NCBI RefSeq assembly: GCF_024652905.1
Contig: NZ_CP102428.1
Coordinates: 942,501 to 1,006,500, forward strand
DNA length: 64,000 bases
Reading direction: 5' to 3'
Origin: Pseudomonas oryzihabitans
GTDB taxonomy: Bacteria > Pseudomonadota > Gammaproteobacteria > Pseudomonadales > Pseudomonadaceae
Part shown: positions 52,128 to 60,993 of the stretch, one piece after another
Position numbering within the stretch: position 1 is the stretch's first letter
Layout of the letters: each line of letters starts with the position of its first letter
Translations under genes and position numbers: made by a program
The notes under the pieces: generated by a model
The model's input: the letters and a program-made list of their open reading frames with translations, nothing else
Databases searched by the model: none
What the model was told of the DNA's origin: nothing

Positions 52128-53069
52128 ATGACCCAACAGGCCCTGATGCAGGATTTCGCCAACTGGACCCAGGCCCTGCGGTCGGTATGCGGCCGCTTCC
52201 AATCCTGGCTGGCGCCCGAGCACTCGCTGTTCATCGGCGAGATCCTGCACCATGACATCGGTGGCTTCGCATACACCACCATCAGCACCAATGCCGGGCG
52301 TATCGCCTGCGAGCGTCCGCCGGGTGATCAGGTGGATGACCGCACCTGCTTTCTCATCGTCCAGGAGGCGGGGCACTCGGTGCTGCGCCACCAGGGCGAA
52401 GCGGTGGAGTTGCGCCCTGGCGACATGGCGCTGATGTGCCCTGAATTCGATTGCGACATCCTGCCCTGCGGACTGATCCGCCATACCTCCTTCCACCTGG
52501 ATCGTCAGGCGCTCGGACGGCGGCTGGCCGGCGGTGATCCGCGCTTCGGCAAACTGCCGACCGCGGGTCTGACCACCCTGCTGCTGCGCTCCCTGGTCAG
52601 CCAGGTCACCCATCTCGACGCGCAAACCGCTACCCCGGAAGAGGGCGCGGCGTTGAGCGAAGCCCTGCACGCGCTGCTGATTCCAGCGCTCGATCAGCGG
52701 CACGATCTGCCGCTGGAGAGCGGCGAACACCAGGCGCTGACCGGCCTCAAGCGCAACGCCCTGGCCCTGATCGACGCCTCGCTGGGGCAGCCGCTGCTGT
52801 CACCCAACTGGCTGGCCCAGGAGCTGGGCGTCTCGGTGCGCAATCTCTATAGGGCCTTCGAGGACGGCGACAGCATCTGCCAGTCCATCATGCGCGCCCG
52901 CCTGGAGCGTAGCGCCGCCGACCTCAGCAGCCCCATGCTCCAGCGCGCCTCCATCACCGAAATCGCCTACCGCTGGGGCTTCACCGATTCGGCCCATTTC
53001 AGCCGTGCCTTTCGCAAGCGATTCGCCTGCACGCCAAAGGATTATCGGCGACAGACGTTAGCGGGATGA
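52128..53069 (+). CDS. second FeaR-like AraC-family regulator
   Basis: 313 residues. FeaR-like N-terminal domain (FANWTQALRSVCGRFQSWL, FLIVQEAGHSVLRHQGEAVELRPGDMALM as a landmark stretch) and C-terminal AraC HTH (WLAQELGVSVRNLYRAFEDG; SITEIAYRWGFTDSAHFSRAFRKRFACTPKDYR in outline). A paralogue of the feaR gene in the same region; probably controls the permease and monoamine operon. A good GAGGAGA site lies before ATG 52128. Confidence 0.82.
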   Translation: MTQQALMQDFANWTQALRSVCGRFQSWLAPEHSLFIGEILHHDIGGFAYTTISTNAGRIACERPPGDQVDDRTCFLIVQEAGHSVLRHQGEAVELRPGDMALMCPEFDCDILPCGLIRHTSFHLDRQALGRRLAGGDPRFGKLPTAGLTTLLLRSLVSQVTHLDAQTATPEEGAALSEALHALLIPALDQRHDLPLESGEHQALTGLKRNALALIDASLGQPLLSPNWLAQELGVSVRNLYRAFEDGDSICQSIMRARLERSAADLSSPMLQRASITEIAYRWGFTDSAHFSRAFRKRFACTPKDYRRQTLAG

Positions 53070-53093
53070 CTACGCGCGACCGAAAGGCGGCAG

Positions 53094-53846
53094 CTAGGCG
53101 TGGATCACGGATACTGCGGCGCTCAGCGCCCCGAGCGCCTCGTCGTCAGGCGCCGCATCCGTCACCAGGGTGCTGACATCGGCCAGCGGGATGATGCCGT
53201 AGGGCGAGGCCGCGCCGAGTTTTTCCCGCGTTGCCAGCACAAAGGTCTCCGCCGCTTGACGGCTGATGATGCGCTTGATCGCGGCTTCCTCGGCACTGCC
53301 GGTGGTGGCGCCCGTCTCGGGATGCAGCCCGGTCACGCCCATGAAGTAGCTGTCGACTCGCACCCGAGCGATGGCCTCCGCACAGGCTGCGCCAAGGGTC
53401 ACGATGGAATGCTTGAACAGGCGGCCACCGATGAGTTCGACCTCGATCAGCGGATGCTCTACCAGCTCTACCGCGATGTTCGGGCTATGGGTGACCACGG
53501 TGATCTCAAGCTCCTTGGGCAGGTGGCGGACGAGTTGGACATTGGTCGTGCCGCCATCGATAAAGACGATCTGTCCCGGTTGGATCAGGCGGATGCCCGC
53601 CTGGCCGAGCGTTACCTTACTGGCCATGGACGCCTCTTCGCGCCTGGCGTAGTCCGCGACGGCAGCCGAAGCCGGCAAGGCGCCGCCATGCACGCGTTGC
53701 AGCACGCCTTCCGCTGCCAGCTCCCGCAGATCACGGCGAATGGTGTCTTCCGAGACCCCCAATTGCTGGCTGAAGGTCTTGGCCACCAGCCGGCCTTCCC
53801 GGCGCAGCACCTGCTGGATAAGCGCCTTGCGTTCACGGGTCAGCAT
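53094..53846 (-). CDS. DeoR-family transcriptional regulator
   Basis: 250 residues. N-terminal winged HTH (MLTRERKALIQQVLRREG, FSQQLGVSEDTIRRDLRELAAEGVLQRVHGG) and a C-terminal sugar-phosphate sensor domain (DGGTTNVQLVRHLP, GGRLFKHSIVTLG, DSYFMGVTGLHPETG). The HTH motif SEDTIRRDLREL is the DeoR signature. ATG 53846 is the family start; the frame is open to 53891. It is divergent from nudK across three phased TGCACGAA repeats that it may bind. Confidence 0.9.
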   Translation of the reverse strand: MLTRERKALIQQVLRREGRLVAKTFSQQLGVSEDTIRRDLRELAAEGVLQRVHGGALPASAAVADYARREEASMASKVTLGQAGIRLIQPGQIVFIDGGTTNVQLVRHLPKELEITVVTHSPNIAVELVEHPLIEVELIGGRLFKHSIVTLGAACAEAIARVRVDSYFMGVTGLHPETGATTGSAEEAAIKRIISRQAAETFVLATREKLGAASPYGIIPLADVSTLVTDAAPDDEALGALSAAVSVIHA

Positions 53847-53856
53847 CGGGGACTCC

Positions 53857-53894
53857 TGCACGAAAATTCTTGACGTTGCACGAAACTGCACGAA
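53857..53894. promoter_or_regulatory. three phased TGCACGAA repeats (candidate DeoR operator)
   Basis: TGCACGAA occurs at 53857-53864, 53877-53884 and 53887-53894, spaced by exactly 20 and 10 bases, that is on one face of the helix. They lie between the DeoR gene (start 53846) and nudK (start 53951). Direct-repeat operators of this kind suit DeoR-family proteins; binding is inferred. Confidence 0.6.
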
Positions 53895-53950
53895 TTCTAG
53901 CGCGAAGCCCTAGAGTGGTAAATACCGCTCGCCAACCCAGAGGATCGCCT

Positions 53951-54547
53951 ATGAGCATCGCCCCGCGTATTCGTGTCGAAGAGGTCAAGGTGTTGTCTGA
54001 CGACTGGTTCGTCCTGAAGAAGACCACCTTCGCCTTCCTGCGCAGTGACGGCACCTGGCAGCGGCAATCGCGAGAGACCTACGATCGCGGCAATGGCGCG
54101 ACCATCCTGCTCTACGATCCCCGGCGGCGCACCGTGGTGCTGACGCGCCAGCTGCGCTATCCGGCTTTCGTCAATGGGCACGACGACCTGCTGATCGAGG
54201 CGCCCGCCGGCCTGCTCGACGCCGCCGAACCCGAGGTGCGCATCCGCGCCGAGGTCGAGGAGGAGACGGGCTTTCAGGTACGGGAAGTGCGGCAGGTGTT
54301 CGATGCCTTCATGAGTCCCGGTTCGGTGACCGAGCGGCTGCATTTCTTCGTCGGCGAGTACGCCCCGGGCGATCGCAAGTCGGCCGGGGGTGGCAATGCC
54401 GCGGAAGGCGAGGACATCGCCGTGCTCGAGGTCGACCTGGACGAGGCGCTGGCGATGATCGATGCCGGGACCATTCGCGACGGCAAGACCATCATGCTCC
54501 TGCAGTACGCGGCCCTGAAGCTCATACCACACCTGGCGGTCAGCTGA
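53951..54547 (+). CDS. nudK: GDP-mannose pyrophosphatase NudK-type Nudix hydrolase
   Basis: 198 residues. ETYDRGNGATILLYDP, the Nudix box region LLDAAEPEVRIRAEVEEETGF, MSPGSVTERLHFFVGEYAP and IRDGKTIMLLQYAAL all match E. coli NudK, which hydrolyses GDP-mannose and related nucleotide sugars with Mg2+. The box start G is present and the catalytic EVEEETG is intact. ATG 53951 is the family start. Divergent from a DeoR regulator. Confidence 0.87.
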   Translation: MSIAPRIRVEEVKVLSDDWFVLKKTTFAFLRSDGTWQRQSRETYDRGNGATILLYDPRRRTVVLTRQLRYPAFVNGHDDLLIEAPAGLLDAAEPEVRIRAEVEEETGFQVREVRQVFDAFMSPGSVTERLHFFVGEYAPGDRKSAGGGNAAEGEDIAVLEVDLDEALAMIDAGTIRDGKTIMLLQYAALKLIPHLAVS

Positions 54548-54627
54548 TCTCCAAGGCTGACGACCAGGGCTCCAGCGGCCTGTCTCGGATCCCGGAGACG
54601 CGGCTTCCGGCGCTGGCCGCCTGGCGG

Positions 54628-55188
54628 CTAGGACGACGCGCCGGGCCTCAGGAGGGGCAGTACATGGGCGACGTAGTCGGCCTTGCCCAGCTCGACGCCT
54701 TGCGCGCGGAGGATGGCGTAGGCGGTCATCACGTGAAAGTAGAACTGCGGCAGCGCCCAGTCGCGGACGTACTGTTCGGCGGTGAAATCGAAGACCAGCC
54801 CCTGGGGCAGTTCGTGGGCGATGGGTTCTCCCTCCGCGACGGCAGACCCTTGGGCCGAGAGGGCCTGTACCCGCTCCAGGGTTTCGCGGATGCGGGTCTG
54901 TGCCTGGGCCAGCGTGCCCGGCTGTTCGGCCGCGTTGCGCCCTTCGTCGAGCAGAACCTTCAACTCGGGTGGAAAGCTCTGGCCGTACAGGCGCAGCAGG
55001 CCTTCCTGGGCCTGGACGCAGGCGAAGCGGACCTGGGTGGCGAGGGGAAACATGTCAGGCGCCAGGCGGGCGACCAGTAGCGCCTCGGTCGCACCGTCCG
55101 ACCGCTGGGCTTCGGCCTTGGTAAGCCAGGCCGAGAGAGCGCCCAGCAGGTTGGTGTAGGTGGGGACGAGGATATCGGCGAAGGTCAT
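54628..55188 (-). CDS. DUF1993 family protein
   Basis: 186 residues, helical, no signal peptide. The layout fits DUF1993: an N-terminal VPTYTNLLGALSAWLTKAEA helix, LAPDMFPLATQVRFACVQAQEGLLRLYG and a C-terminal WALPQFYFHVMTAYAILRAQGVELGKADYV part (given as landmarks). A DinB-like four-helix bundle is likely; the reaction is unknown. ATG 55188 is the family start. Single gene. Confidence 0.8.
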   Translation of the reverse strand: MTFADILVPTYTNLLGALSAWLTKAEAQRSDGATEALLVARLAPDMFPLATQVRFACVQAQEGLLRLYGQSFPPELKVLLDEGRNAAEQPGTLAQAQTRIRETLERVQALSAQGSAVAEGEPIAHELPQGLVFDFTAEQYVRDWALPQFYFHVMTAYAILRAQGVELGKADYVAHVLPLLRPGASS

Positions 55189-55229
55189 GGCGGGTCCTTG
55201 ATGGGGGCTGGAGGCAGTGCCGGGCAGCC

Positions 55230-55862
55230 CTAGTAGAGCGTGCTGGCGATGCGCTGCGGCAGGGCCTGGTCGTAGGCGTCGCCGTCCACCTGGGTCGGGC
55301 AGAGCTGCTTGAGGATGGTGCCGGGAGAAGGCAGCGCGCTGCGCGCCAGGTGCCTGGCAGGATCCCACAGGCCGGCCCGGATCACCGCGCGGCTGCACTG
55401 GAAGTAAACGCTGGTGACCGTGACTTCCAGTACGGTCCGCGGGCGCTGACCCTTGACCTCGAAGCGGGCCAGCAAGGCCGGATCCACCGCTATCCGGGCG
55501 GTGCCATTGACGCGCAGGGTTTCGCCGATACCAGGGATCAGGAACAGCAGCGCTACCCGGGGATCCTGGAGGATATTGCGCAGCGTATCCAGGCGGTTGT
55601 TGCCCCGGCGGTCCGGCAGGTAGAGCGTCCTGGCGTCCTCGACCTGCACGAAGCCCGGCGCATCGCCGCGGGGAGAGGCATCGAGCCCTTGAGATCCTGA
55701 CGAGGCCAGGACCACGAAGGATGCCGCCTCGATGAAGGGCTGGTACGCGGGGTGGATATGATCGATTTCCTTGAGGATCGAGGGTGCCGCGACCTCACCG
55801 TAGAGGCTTTCCAGCGACTCCAGGGTGGTGAGGTAGTCCTGTTGCTGATTGTCCTGCTCCAT
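55230..55862 (-). CDS. pyridoxamine 5'-phosphate oxidase-like flavin-binding protein
   Basis: 210 residues, FMN-binding split barrel. ASFVVLASSGSQGLDASPRGDAPGFV and LYLPDRRGNNRLDTLRNILQDPRVALLFLIPG are the usual landmarks of this class of PNPOx-like proteins, which is often phage- or stress-linked and of unknown substrate. No signal peptide. ATG 55862 precedes MEQDNQQQDY. Divergent from the GST gene. Confidence 0.8.
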   Translation of the reverse strand: MEQDNQQQDYLTTLESLESLYGEVAAPSILKEIDHIHPAYQPFIEAASFVVLASSGSQGLDASPRGDAPGFVQVEDARTLYLPDRRGNNRLDTLRNILQDPRVALLFLIPGIGETLRVNGTARIAVDPALLARFEVKGQRPRTVLEVTVTSVYFQCSRAVIRAGLWDPARHLARSALPSPGTILKQLCPTQVDGDAYDQALPQRIASTLY

Positions 55863-56169
55863 GCGTGACTCCTGGCTTGTGGTGCTCTGCGCGCCTTGGC
55901 TAACGCGTGGCTCTTCTGGTGCCAAGCCTTCGCGACAGGCAAAGGGTTGGCTGAACTGTAGCCGATACGGTGGAGGAGAGCCCAGTCTGTGGGCAGGTTC
56001 CCGCGAGCGTCGCCTGGCTAGGGACCTTCGCCATAGCGACCCAAAGAAAGCGCAAGCGGTCGGGTACTTATAGCGGTTTGCCGCTGTCCCAGAAGACCTG
56101 ATCGGCGCCTGTACCTGCCCCGACAGTCGCCCGCGAACCTCCCATTGGTTGACCAAGAGGAATCTCCTG
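55863..56169. other. 307-base divergent promoter region
   Basis: No gene is supported. A small inverted repeat AGCGG-TTTG-CCGCT (56072-56085) is present. Promoters of the PNPOx-like and GST genes must lie here. Confidence 0.4.
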
Positions 56170-56874
56170 ATGACCCTTCCGCTACGCCTGTACGAACTGA
56201 CCGGTGCCGACGACAGTTGCCGCTTCAGCCCCTATTGCTGGCGCATACGGCTGGCGCTGGCCCACAAGGGGCTGCCGGTCGAGACCGTTGCCTGGCGCTT
56301 CCACGAGAAGGAGGCCATCGCCTTTTCCGGGCAGGGCAAGGTGCCGGTACTGGTCGACGGCGAACGCTATGTGACCGACAGCTGGGCCATCGCCGAGTAT
56401 CTGGATCACCAGTACCCTGATCGGCCCTCGCTGCTGGGCGATGCCTCGCTCAAGGCGCTGACGCGCTTCGTCAATCAATGGGTCGCCGACAGTGTCCATC
56501 CGGCGCTAGCGCGCTTGATCCTGCCCGACGTCCATGCGGTGCTGGATGAAGCCGACAAGGACTATTTCAAGCGGACCCGGGAGGCGGCGTTCGGCGTGTC
56601 GCTGGATGCCCTGGCCGCCCAGCGCGAGCGCTCGCTGCAAGCATTTCACGAGGTCCTGAAGCCTCTGCGCAGTACCCTGGCCGTGCAGGATTACCTGGCC
56701 GGTGGAGCCCCGGCCTATGCCGATCACATCGTCTTCGGCGCCTTCCAATGGGCTCGGGTCGTCAGCGCGCAATCGCTATTGGCCGAGGACGATCCGCTCA
56801 CCGCCTGGTGCGAACGCATGCTCGACGCCTACAACGGCCTGGCCCGCCAGGCGCCAACGGCAGCTGAGCGGTAA
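56170..56874 (+). CDS. glutathione S-transferase family protein
   Basis: 234 residues. N-terminal thioredoxin-like domain with the active-site region FSPYCWRIRLALAHKGLPV, GKVPVLVDGERYVTDSWAIAEYLD (cis-Pro and glutathione-binding D-S) and a helical C-terminal domain from about residue 95. The Ser/Cys near residue 22 (SPYCWR) is the likely catalytic group. AGAGGAAT precedes ATG 56170. Substrate unknown; possibly a beta-etherase-like or detoxification enzyme. Confidence 0.85.
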   Translation: MTLPLRLYELTGADDSCRFSPYCWRIRLALAHKGLPVETVAWRFHEKEAIAFSGQGKVPVLVDGERYVTDSWAIAEYLDHQYPDRPSLLGDASLKALTRFVNQWVADSVHPALARLILPDVHAVLDEADKDYFKRTREAAFGVSLDALAAQRERSLQAFHEVLKPLRSTLAVQDYLAGGAPAYADHIVFGAFQWARVVSAQSLLAEDDPLTAWCERMLDAYNGLARQAPTAAER

Positions 56875-56982
56875 TTCACTGCGACGCTGAGCCATTAGTC
56901 CGTCCTTGCACGCCATTGGGACGTCTGCGGAGACAAACGCCCCAGTGGCCAGCATCGGCAGCTCTCGTTTCCTGGCAGGGTC

Positions 56983-58128
56983 CTACTGCATCACCGGTTG
57001 GCGCTGGGCGACCGACTGAGCATCTTCTTGTCGAGCCTGTTCGGAGAGGGAATCCGCAGGCAGGGTTTCGACATAGAGACTGCGGCTGGACAGGGCGAAA
57101 CGCACGCCGATCCTGGCGAAGGCTTCCATCATCTCGATATTGATCGCCTGCTGGATGTCCATGTACACGTTGTAGCTGGCATCCAGCACGATATAGACGA
57201 CTTCGAATTCCAGCGAACTGTCACCGAAGGTCAGCAAGTGGGCGCGGTCGAAGCGCGTCTTGTCCTGCCGTTGAATGATTTCCTTCAGGGCAGCGGTGAC
57301 CTGTTTGATCTGGCTTGGCTGGCTGGCATAGGTCAGGCCGAACTTGAAGACGATGCGACGCTCCTGCAGCTTCTTGTAGTTCTGGATGGTGCTGCCGATC
57401 ATCTCGGCGTTCGCCATGACGATCTGCTCACCGCCCAGGCTTCTGATCCGCGTCGTCTTCAGGCCCACATGTTCGACGGTGCCTGCCAGCGAGCCCACGA
57501 CGATGAAGTCACCCACCTCGAAGGGTTTGTCCACCGCGATGGACAGGGACGCGAACACATCGCCCAGAATGTTCTGCACGGCCAGGGCGATGGCGATGCC
57601 GCCCACGCCAAGGCTGGCGACGAAGGCGGTGATGTTCACCCCCAGATTGGACAGCATGGCCAGGCTGACCACGGCCCAGAGCAGCACCTTGGCGCCCCAG
57701 AGCGACAAGGTGGCCAGGGCGCTGCCCTGATAGACGTCGGCCTGGCTGTGCTTGACGAAGTAATGATGCACCGCCAAGGCCACCGCTCGGTTGGCCCACA
57801 GCCCGACCTGCAAGGCCGCTACCACGAACCAGAGGCTGCTGACCCGCGTCAGCCAGCGCTCGGGCAGATCCAGTATCCCCACGCCGATCAGAATGGCGGC
57901 CAGCAGCAGCAGGGTATTGCTCGTGCTGGAGAGCACCTGGATGGCGATCTGGCTGACATGAGCGCCCGGCTTTTCCGCGCGGGTCCGCAGGTTTCTCAGG
58001 ACAAAACCGATGACGGTGCGGGCGAGGGTGAAGCTGAGCAGGATGAGGCACAGCATGGCGAGCCAGTTGGCCAGCGAGATGCCGAGCAGACTGGTCGATA
58101 GCAGGGTGTTGAAAAATCCGAGATCCAT
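56983..58128 (-). CDS. MscS-family mechanosensitive ion channel
   Basis: 381 residues. Four N-terminal membrane helices (about 15-37, 65-85, 95-115, 140-155), the pore helix GVNITAFVASLGVGGIAIALAVQNILGDVFASL and the MscS beta domain (VGDFIVVGSLAGTVEHVGLKTTRIRSLGGE, given as landmarks). The Gly/Ala-packed pore region is intact. It opens on membrane tension and releases osmolytes. The C-terminal tail (about 355-381) is Gln-rich. Single gene. Confidence 0.9.
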   Translation of the reverse strand: MDLGFFNTLLSTSLLGISLANWLAMLCLILLSFTLARTVIGFVLRNLRTRAEKPGAHVSQIAIQVLSSTSNTLLLLAAILIGVGILDLPERWLTRVSSLWFVVAALQVGLWANRAVALAVHHYFVKHSQADVYQGSALATLSLWGAKVLLWAVVSLAMLSNLGVNITAFVASLGVGGIAIALAVQNILGDVFASLSIAVDKPFEVGDFIVVGSLAGTVEHVGLKTTRIRSLGGEQIVMANAEMIGSTIQNYKKLQERRIVFKFGLTYASQPSQIKQVTAALKEIIQRQDKTRFDRAHLLTFGDSSLEFEVVYIVLDASYNVYMDIQQAINIEMMEAFARIGVRFALSSRSLYVETLPADSLSEQARQEDAQSVAQRQPVMQ

Positions 58129-58605
58129 AAAGCAGGGGGTCTTCTAGCCGGTTCAGAAATCGCCACGACTCGGCCGCGCAGGCGCGGTCGCGACTCGTTT
58201 TATCCCAGCGCGCTCTTGGTCAACTGGAACACAGGACACCGTCCGCCAGCTCGGCCATTCAGCCAGGAGCCCACGGATGGCATCAGCCAGGTTTGAGTTC
58301 TTTGAGCTGGTGCCGTGCACTTTTTTTCACGGGCGGGCGCGATTCGACTCGTGGTGACAGCACTGCTGGCGACGGCGAGCGCCTCTGGCCCAGTCGTTAC
58401 CGCAGGCGGTGCCGAGTCGATAAAAAGTCGCTTCACCCACCGTTTGCCAGCCCTGGCTGGAGGCGATGAGCAACGAGGAGATTCGCGCTCGATTGAGCAG
58501 AGAATGGCGATTTCGCGAGCGGGCCGACAGCACGTCGACCGGCCGGGCTCCCGAGGCGATGATCTGGCGGGCGAGACCAGATCGACCCAGGGAGCCCACT
58601 CGGGC
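58129..58605. other. 477-base region without a confident gene
   Basis: No gene of known type. A plus-strand frame from ATG 58466 reads MSNEEIRARLSREWRFRERA and stops at 58612 (48 codons), with GGAGG just upstream; it could be a gene end or remnant. A weak hairpin plus T-run lies near 58311-58327. Confidence 0.4.
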
Positions 58606-60633
58606 TCAGTGACTGTAGCCGGTCGGCTTGTTGCGGATGGTCTTGAGCAGGTCTTCCGGGCTGATGCTGGCGAGCGCCTTGGCCGCGGCCTGGCTGCCCG
58701 GCAGCGGCAGGTCGAGGATATGGCCCTTCATCTTGCCCACCACGTGCATCTCACAGGGCTTGCAGTCGAACTTCAGGGTCAGCACCTCGTCGCCGTGGAC
58801 CAGCTGCATGGGCGCGACCTTGGTGCGCACGCCGGTGACGCCCTTGGCCTGCTTGGGGCAGAGGTTGAAGGAGAAGCGCAGGCAGTGCTTGGTGATCATC
58901 ACCGGCACCTCGCCAGGTTCTTCATGGGCCTCGTAGGCCGCGTCGATCAGTTGCACGCCATGACGGTGGTAGAAGTCGCGGGCCTTCTGGTTGTAGACGT
59001 TGTAGAGAAACGACAGGTGCGACTCGGGGTACACCGGCGGCGGGCTGGTCTCGGCCTTGCGGCGACCGCGCGGGTGAGCGGCGACGCGTGCGGCGGTCAG
59101 CTGTTCGATGGCCTCGCGGCGCAGTGCCTTGAGTTGCGAATTGGGGATGAAGAAGGCCTGGGGCGCATCCAGCGTCACGTCCAGGGCGTGGTACTCGGTG
59201 GTGCCCAACTGGGTCAGCAGGTCGCGCAGACCATCCAGCGCCTGTTCTGGCTTGTTGGCCACACCGAAGGGACCGTCCAGGGCAACACGGGCGCTGACGC
59301 CTTCCTCGCTGGTGGCGGTCAGCTGGAGCCGTTGCTCGCGCAGCTCGACCTGCCAGCGCACGCCGATACGACGCTCGGCGCTGGTCTTGAGCAGGGCCTG
59401 CTGCCAGTTGTGATCCAGGTTGCGCGACAGCGGGTGATTCGGCCGCAGGCGATACAGTCCCTCGGGCATCTCATTGGGTTCGACGCGATAGCGGTAGCGC
59501 TTCGCCCCGTCTTCCTCGCCATCTTCATAGAACGTGCTCTTGAGCTCGGCGACGTTGGCGCGAAAGCCCACCACCTCGCGCTTGACCAGCACATTGAGGC
59601 CATCACCGTTGGACAGCGGCTCCTCGGTCACGGCGATGAAGTCGCGCTTGTTGACCTTTTCCACCTGACCCACCGGCAGACCGGTAAAGGTCGGCGAGTC
59701 GAAGGCGCCGATGTCCACCTTGCGGTCGGTGACGAAGTAGTCGGTGCTGCCGCGGTGGAAGGTCTTGTCCGGGTCGGGCACGAAGAAGTGCGCGGTACGG
59801 CCGCTGGAGGCGCGGGCCAGGTCGGTGCGGTCTTCGAGGATCTCGTCGAGCAACTGGCGGTAGTAGGCGGTGATGTTCTTCACATAGCCCATGTCCTTGT
59901 AGCGCCCCTCGATCTTGAAGGAGCGCACGCCGGCTTCGACCAGAGCGCGCAGGTTGGCGCTCTGGTTGTTGTCCTTCATCGAAAGCAGGTGCTTCTCGAA
60001 GGCCACCACCCGACCCTGGTCATCCTTCAAGGTGTAGGGCAGGCGGCAGGCCTGGGAGCAGTCGCCCCGGTTGGCGCTGCGGCCGGTCTGGGCGTGGGAG
60101 ATGTTGCACTGGCCGGAAAAGGCCACGCACAGGGCGCCATGGATGAAGAACTCAATGGCCGCGTCGGTCTCGGCGGCGATGGCCGAGATTTCCTGGAGAT
60201 TCAACTCGCGCGCCAGTACCAACTGGGAGAAGCCGGCCTGATCGAGAAACCTGGCCCGCGCCAGGGTGCGGATGTCGGTCTGGGTACTGGCATGCAACTC
60301 GATCGGCGGGATGTCCAGTTCCAGCACGCCCAGGTCCTGCACGATCAGCGCATCCACGCCGGCGTCGTACAACTGGTGGATCAGCTTGCGCGCCGGCTCC
60401 AGCTCGTCGTCATGCAGGATGGTGTTGATGGTGGTGAACACCCGCGCGTGGTAGCGCCGGGCGAAGGTCACCAGCTCGGCGATCTCGCTGACCTCGTTGC
60501 AGGCATTGTGCCGCGCCCCAAAGCTCGGCCCGCCGATGTACACGGCATCGGCCCCATGCAGGATGGCCTCCCGCGCGATCCCGACATCGCGGGCAGGGCT
60601 GAGCAATTCCAGATGGTGCTTGGGCAGGGACAT
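58606..60633 (-). CDS. rlhA: RlhA, 23S rRNA 5-hydroxycytidine C2501 synthase (peptidase U32 family)
   Basis: 675 residues. Peptidase-U32 signature near residue 170: EFFIHGALCVAFSGQCNISH, with the Cys ligands of an Fe-S cluster, and RGDCSQACRLPYTL. N-terminal ELLSPARDVGIAREAILHGADAVYIGG is typical. The extra C-terminal half (about 390-675, DUF3656 region) distinguishes RlhA from the shorter tRNA hydroxylase TrhP. It hydroxylates C2501 of 23S rRNA, using prephenate as cofactor source in E. coli. Single gene. Confidence 0.85.
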   Translation of the reverse strand: MSLPKHHLELLSPARDVGIAREAILHGADAVYIGGPSFGARHNACNEVSEIAELVTFARRYHARVFTTINTILHDDELEPARKLIHQLYDAGVDALIVQDLGVLELDIPPIELHASTQTDIRTLARARFLDQAGFSQLVLARELNLQEISAIAAETDAAIEFFIHGALCVAFSGQCNISHAQTGRSANRGDCSQACRLPYTLKDDQGRVVAFEKHLLSMKDNNQSANLRALVEAGVRSFKIEGRYKDMGYVKNITAYYRQLLDEILEDRTDLARASSGRTAHFFVPDPDKTFHRGSTDYFVTDRKVDIGAFDSPTFTGLPVGQVEKVNKRDFIAVTEEPLSNGDGLNVLVKREVVGFRANVAELKSTFYEDGEEDGAKRYRYRVEPNEMPEGLYRLRPNHPLSRNLDHNWQQALLKTSAERRIGVRWQVELREQRLQLTATSEEGVSARVALDGPFGVANKPEQALDGLRDLLTQLGTTEYHALDVTLDAPQAFFIPNSQLKALRREAIEQLTAARVAAHPRGRRKAETSPPPVYPESHLSFLYNVYNQKARDFYHRHGVQLIDAAYEAHEEPGEVPVMITKHCLRFSFNLCPKQAKGVTGVRTKVAPMQLVHGDEVLTLKFDCKPCEMHVVGKMKGHILDLPLPGSQAAAKALASISPEDLLKTIRNKPTGYSH

Positions 60634-60993
60634 GGCGATTCTTCTCGATCAGGCGTGGCACGGCAAGGCGCGCATTGTAGCGGGCGAGGGGGAGGAGGGC
60701 ACGCCTGGGGTGCTGGGTGGTTGAGGCATGCGGATCGTCTGGGGGCAGGGGACACACGCCTGACGGCCCAATAGACATCAGTCCGCGTTTCCAGCCTGTA
60801 CGGCCTTGATCAGAGGGCCGCTGCCGCGACCTGAGCGGCGACCGTAAAGGGCTCAACCATCGATATCTAACTGTATATGAGTTATTGGCATTCCAAAGGG
60901 GAATGAATGCCTGTGCCTATTTATCGCTTTTTCAATTAATGGGTCGTCGTAAAACTTCCGTCACCTTTAATAAACATAAAAAACGGAGGACTC
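60634..60993. other. 360-base intergenic region
   Basis: No gene is supported. It contains an inverted repeat CATTCC-AAAGG-GGAATG (60889-60905) that may regulate the MFS gene. The last 150 bases are A+T rich and contain its promoter and ribosome-binding site. Confidence 0.4.

Noticed and set aside
58311-58327. GTGC-CGT-GCAC hairpin followed by seven T residues
   Set aside because: The stem is only four base pairs and no plus-strand gene ends nearby, so a terminator is unlikely.
58466-58612. 48-codon plus-strand ORF with GGAGG upstream
   Set aside because: Short, Arg-rich, overlaps the end of rlhA and has no recognisable relatives; mentioned only within the intergenic entry.
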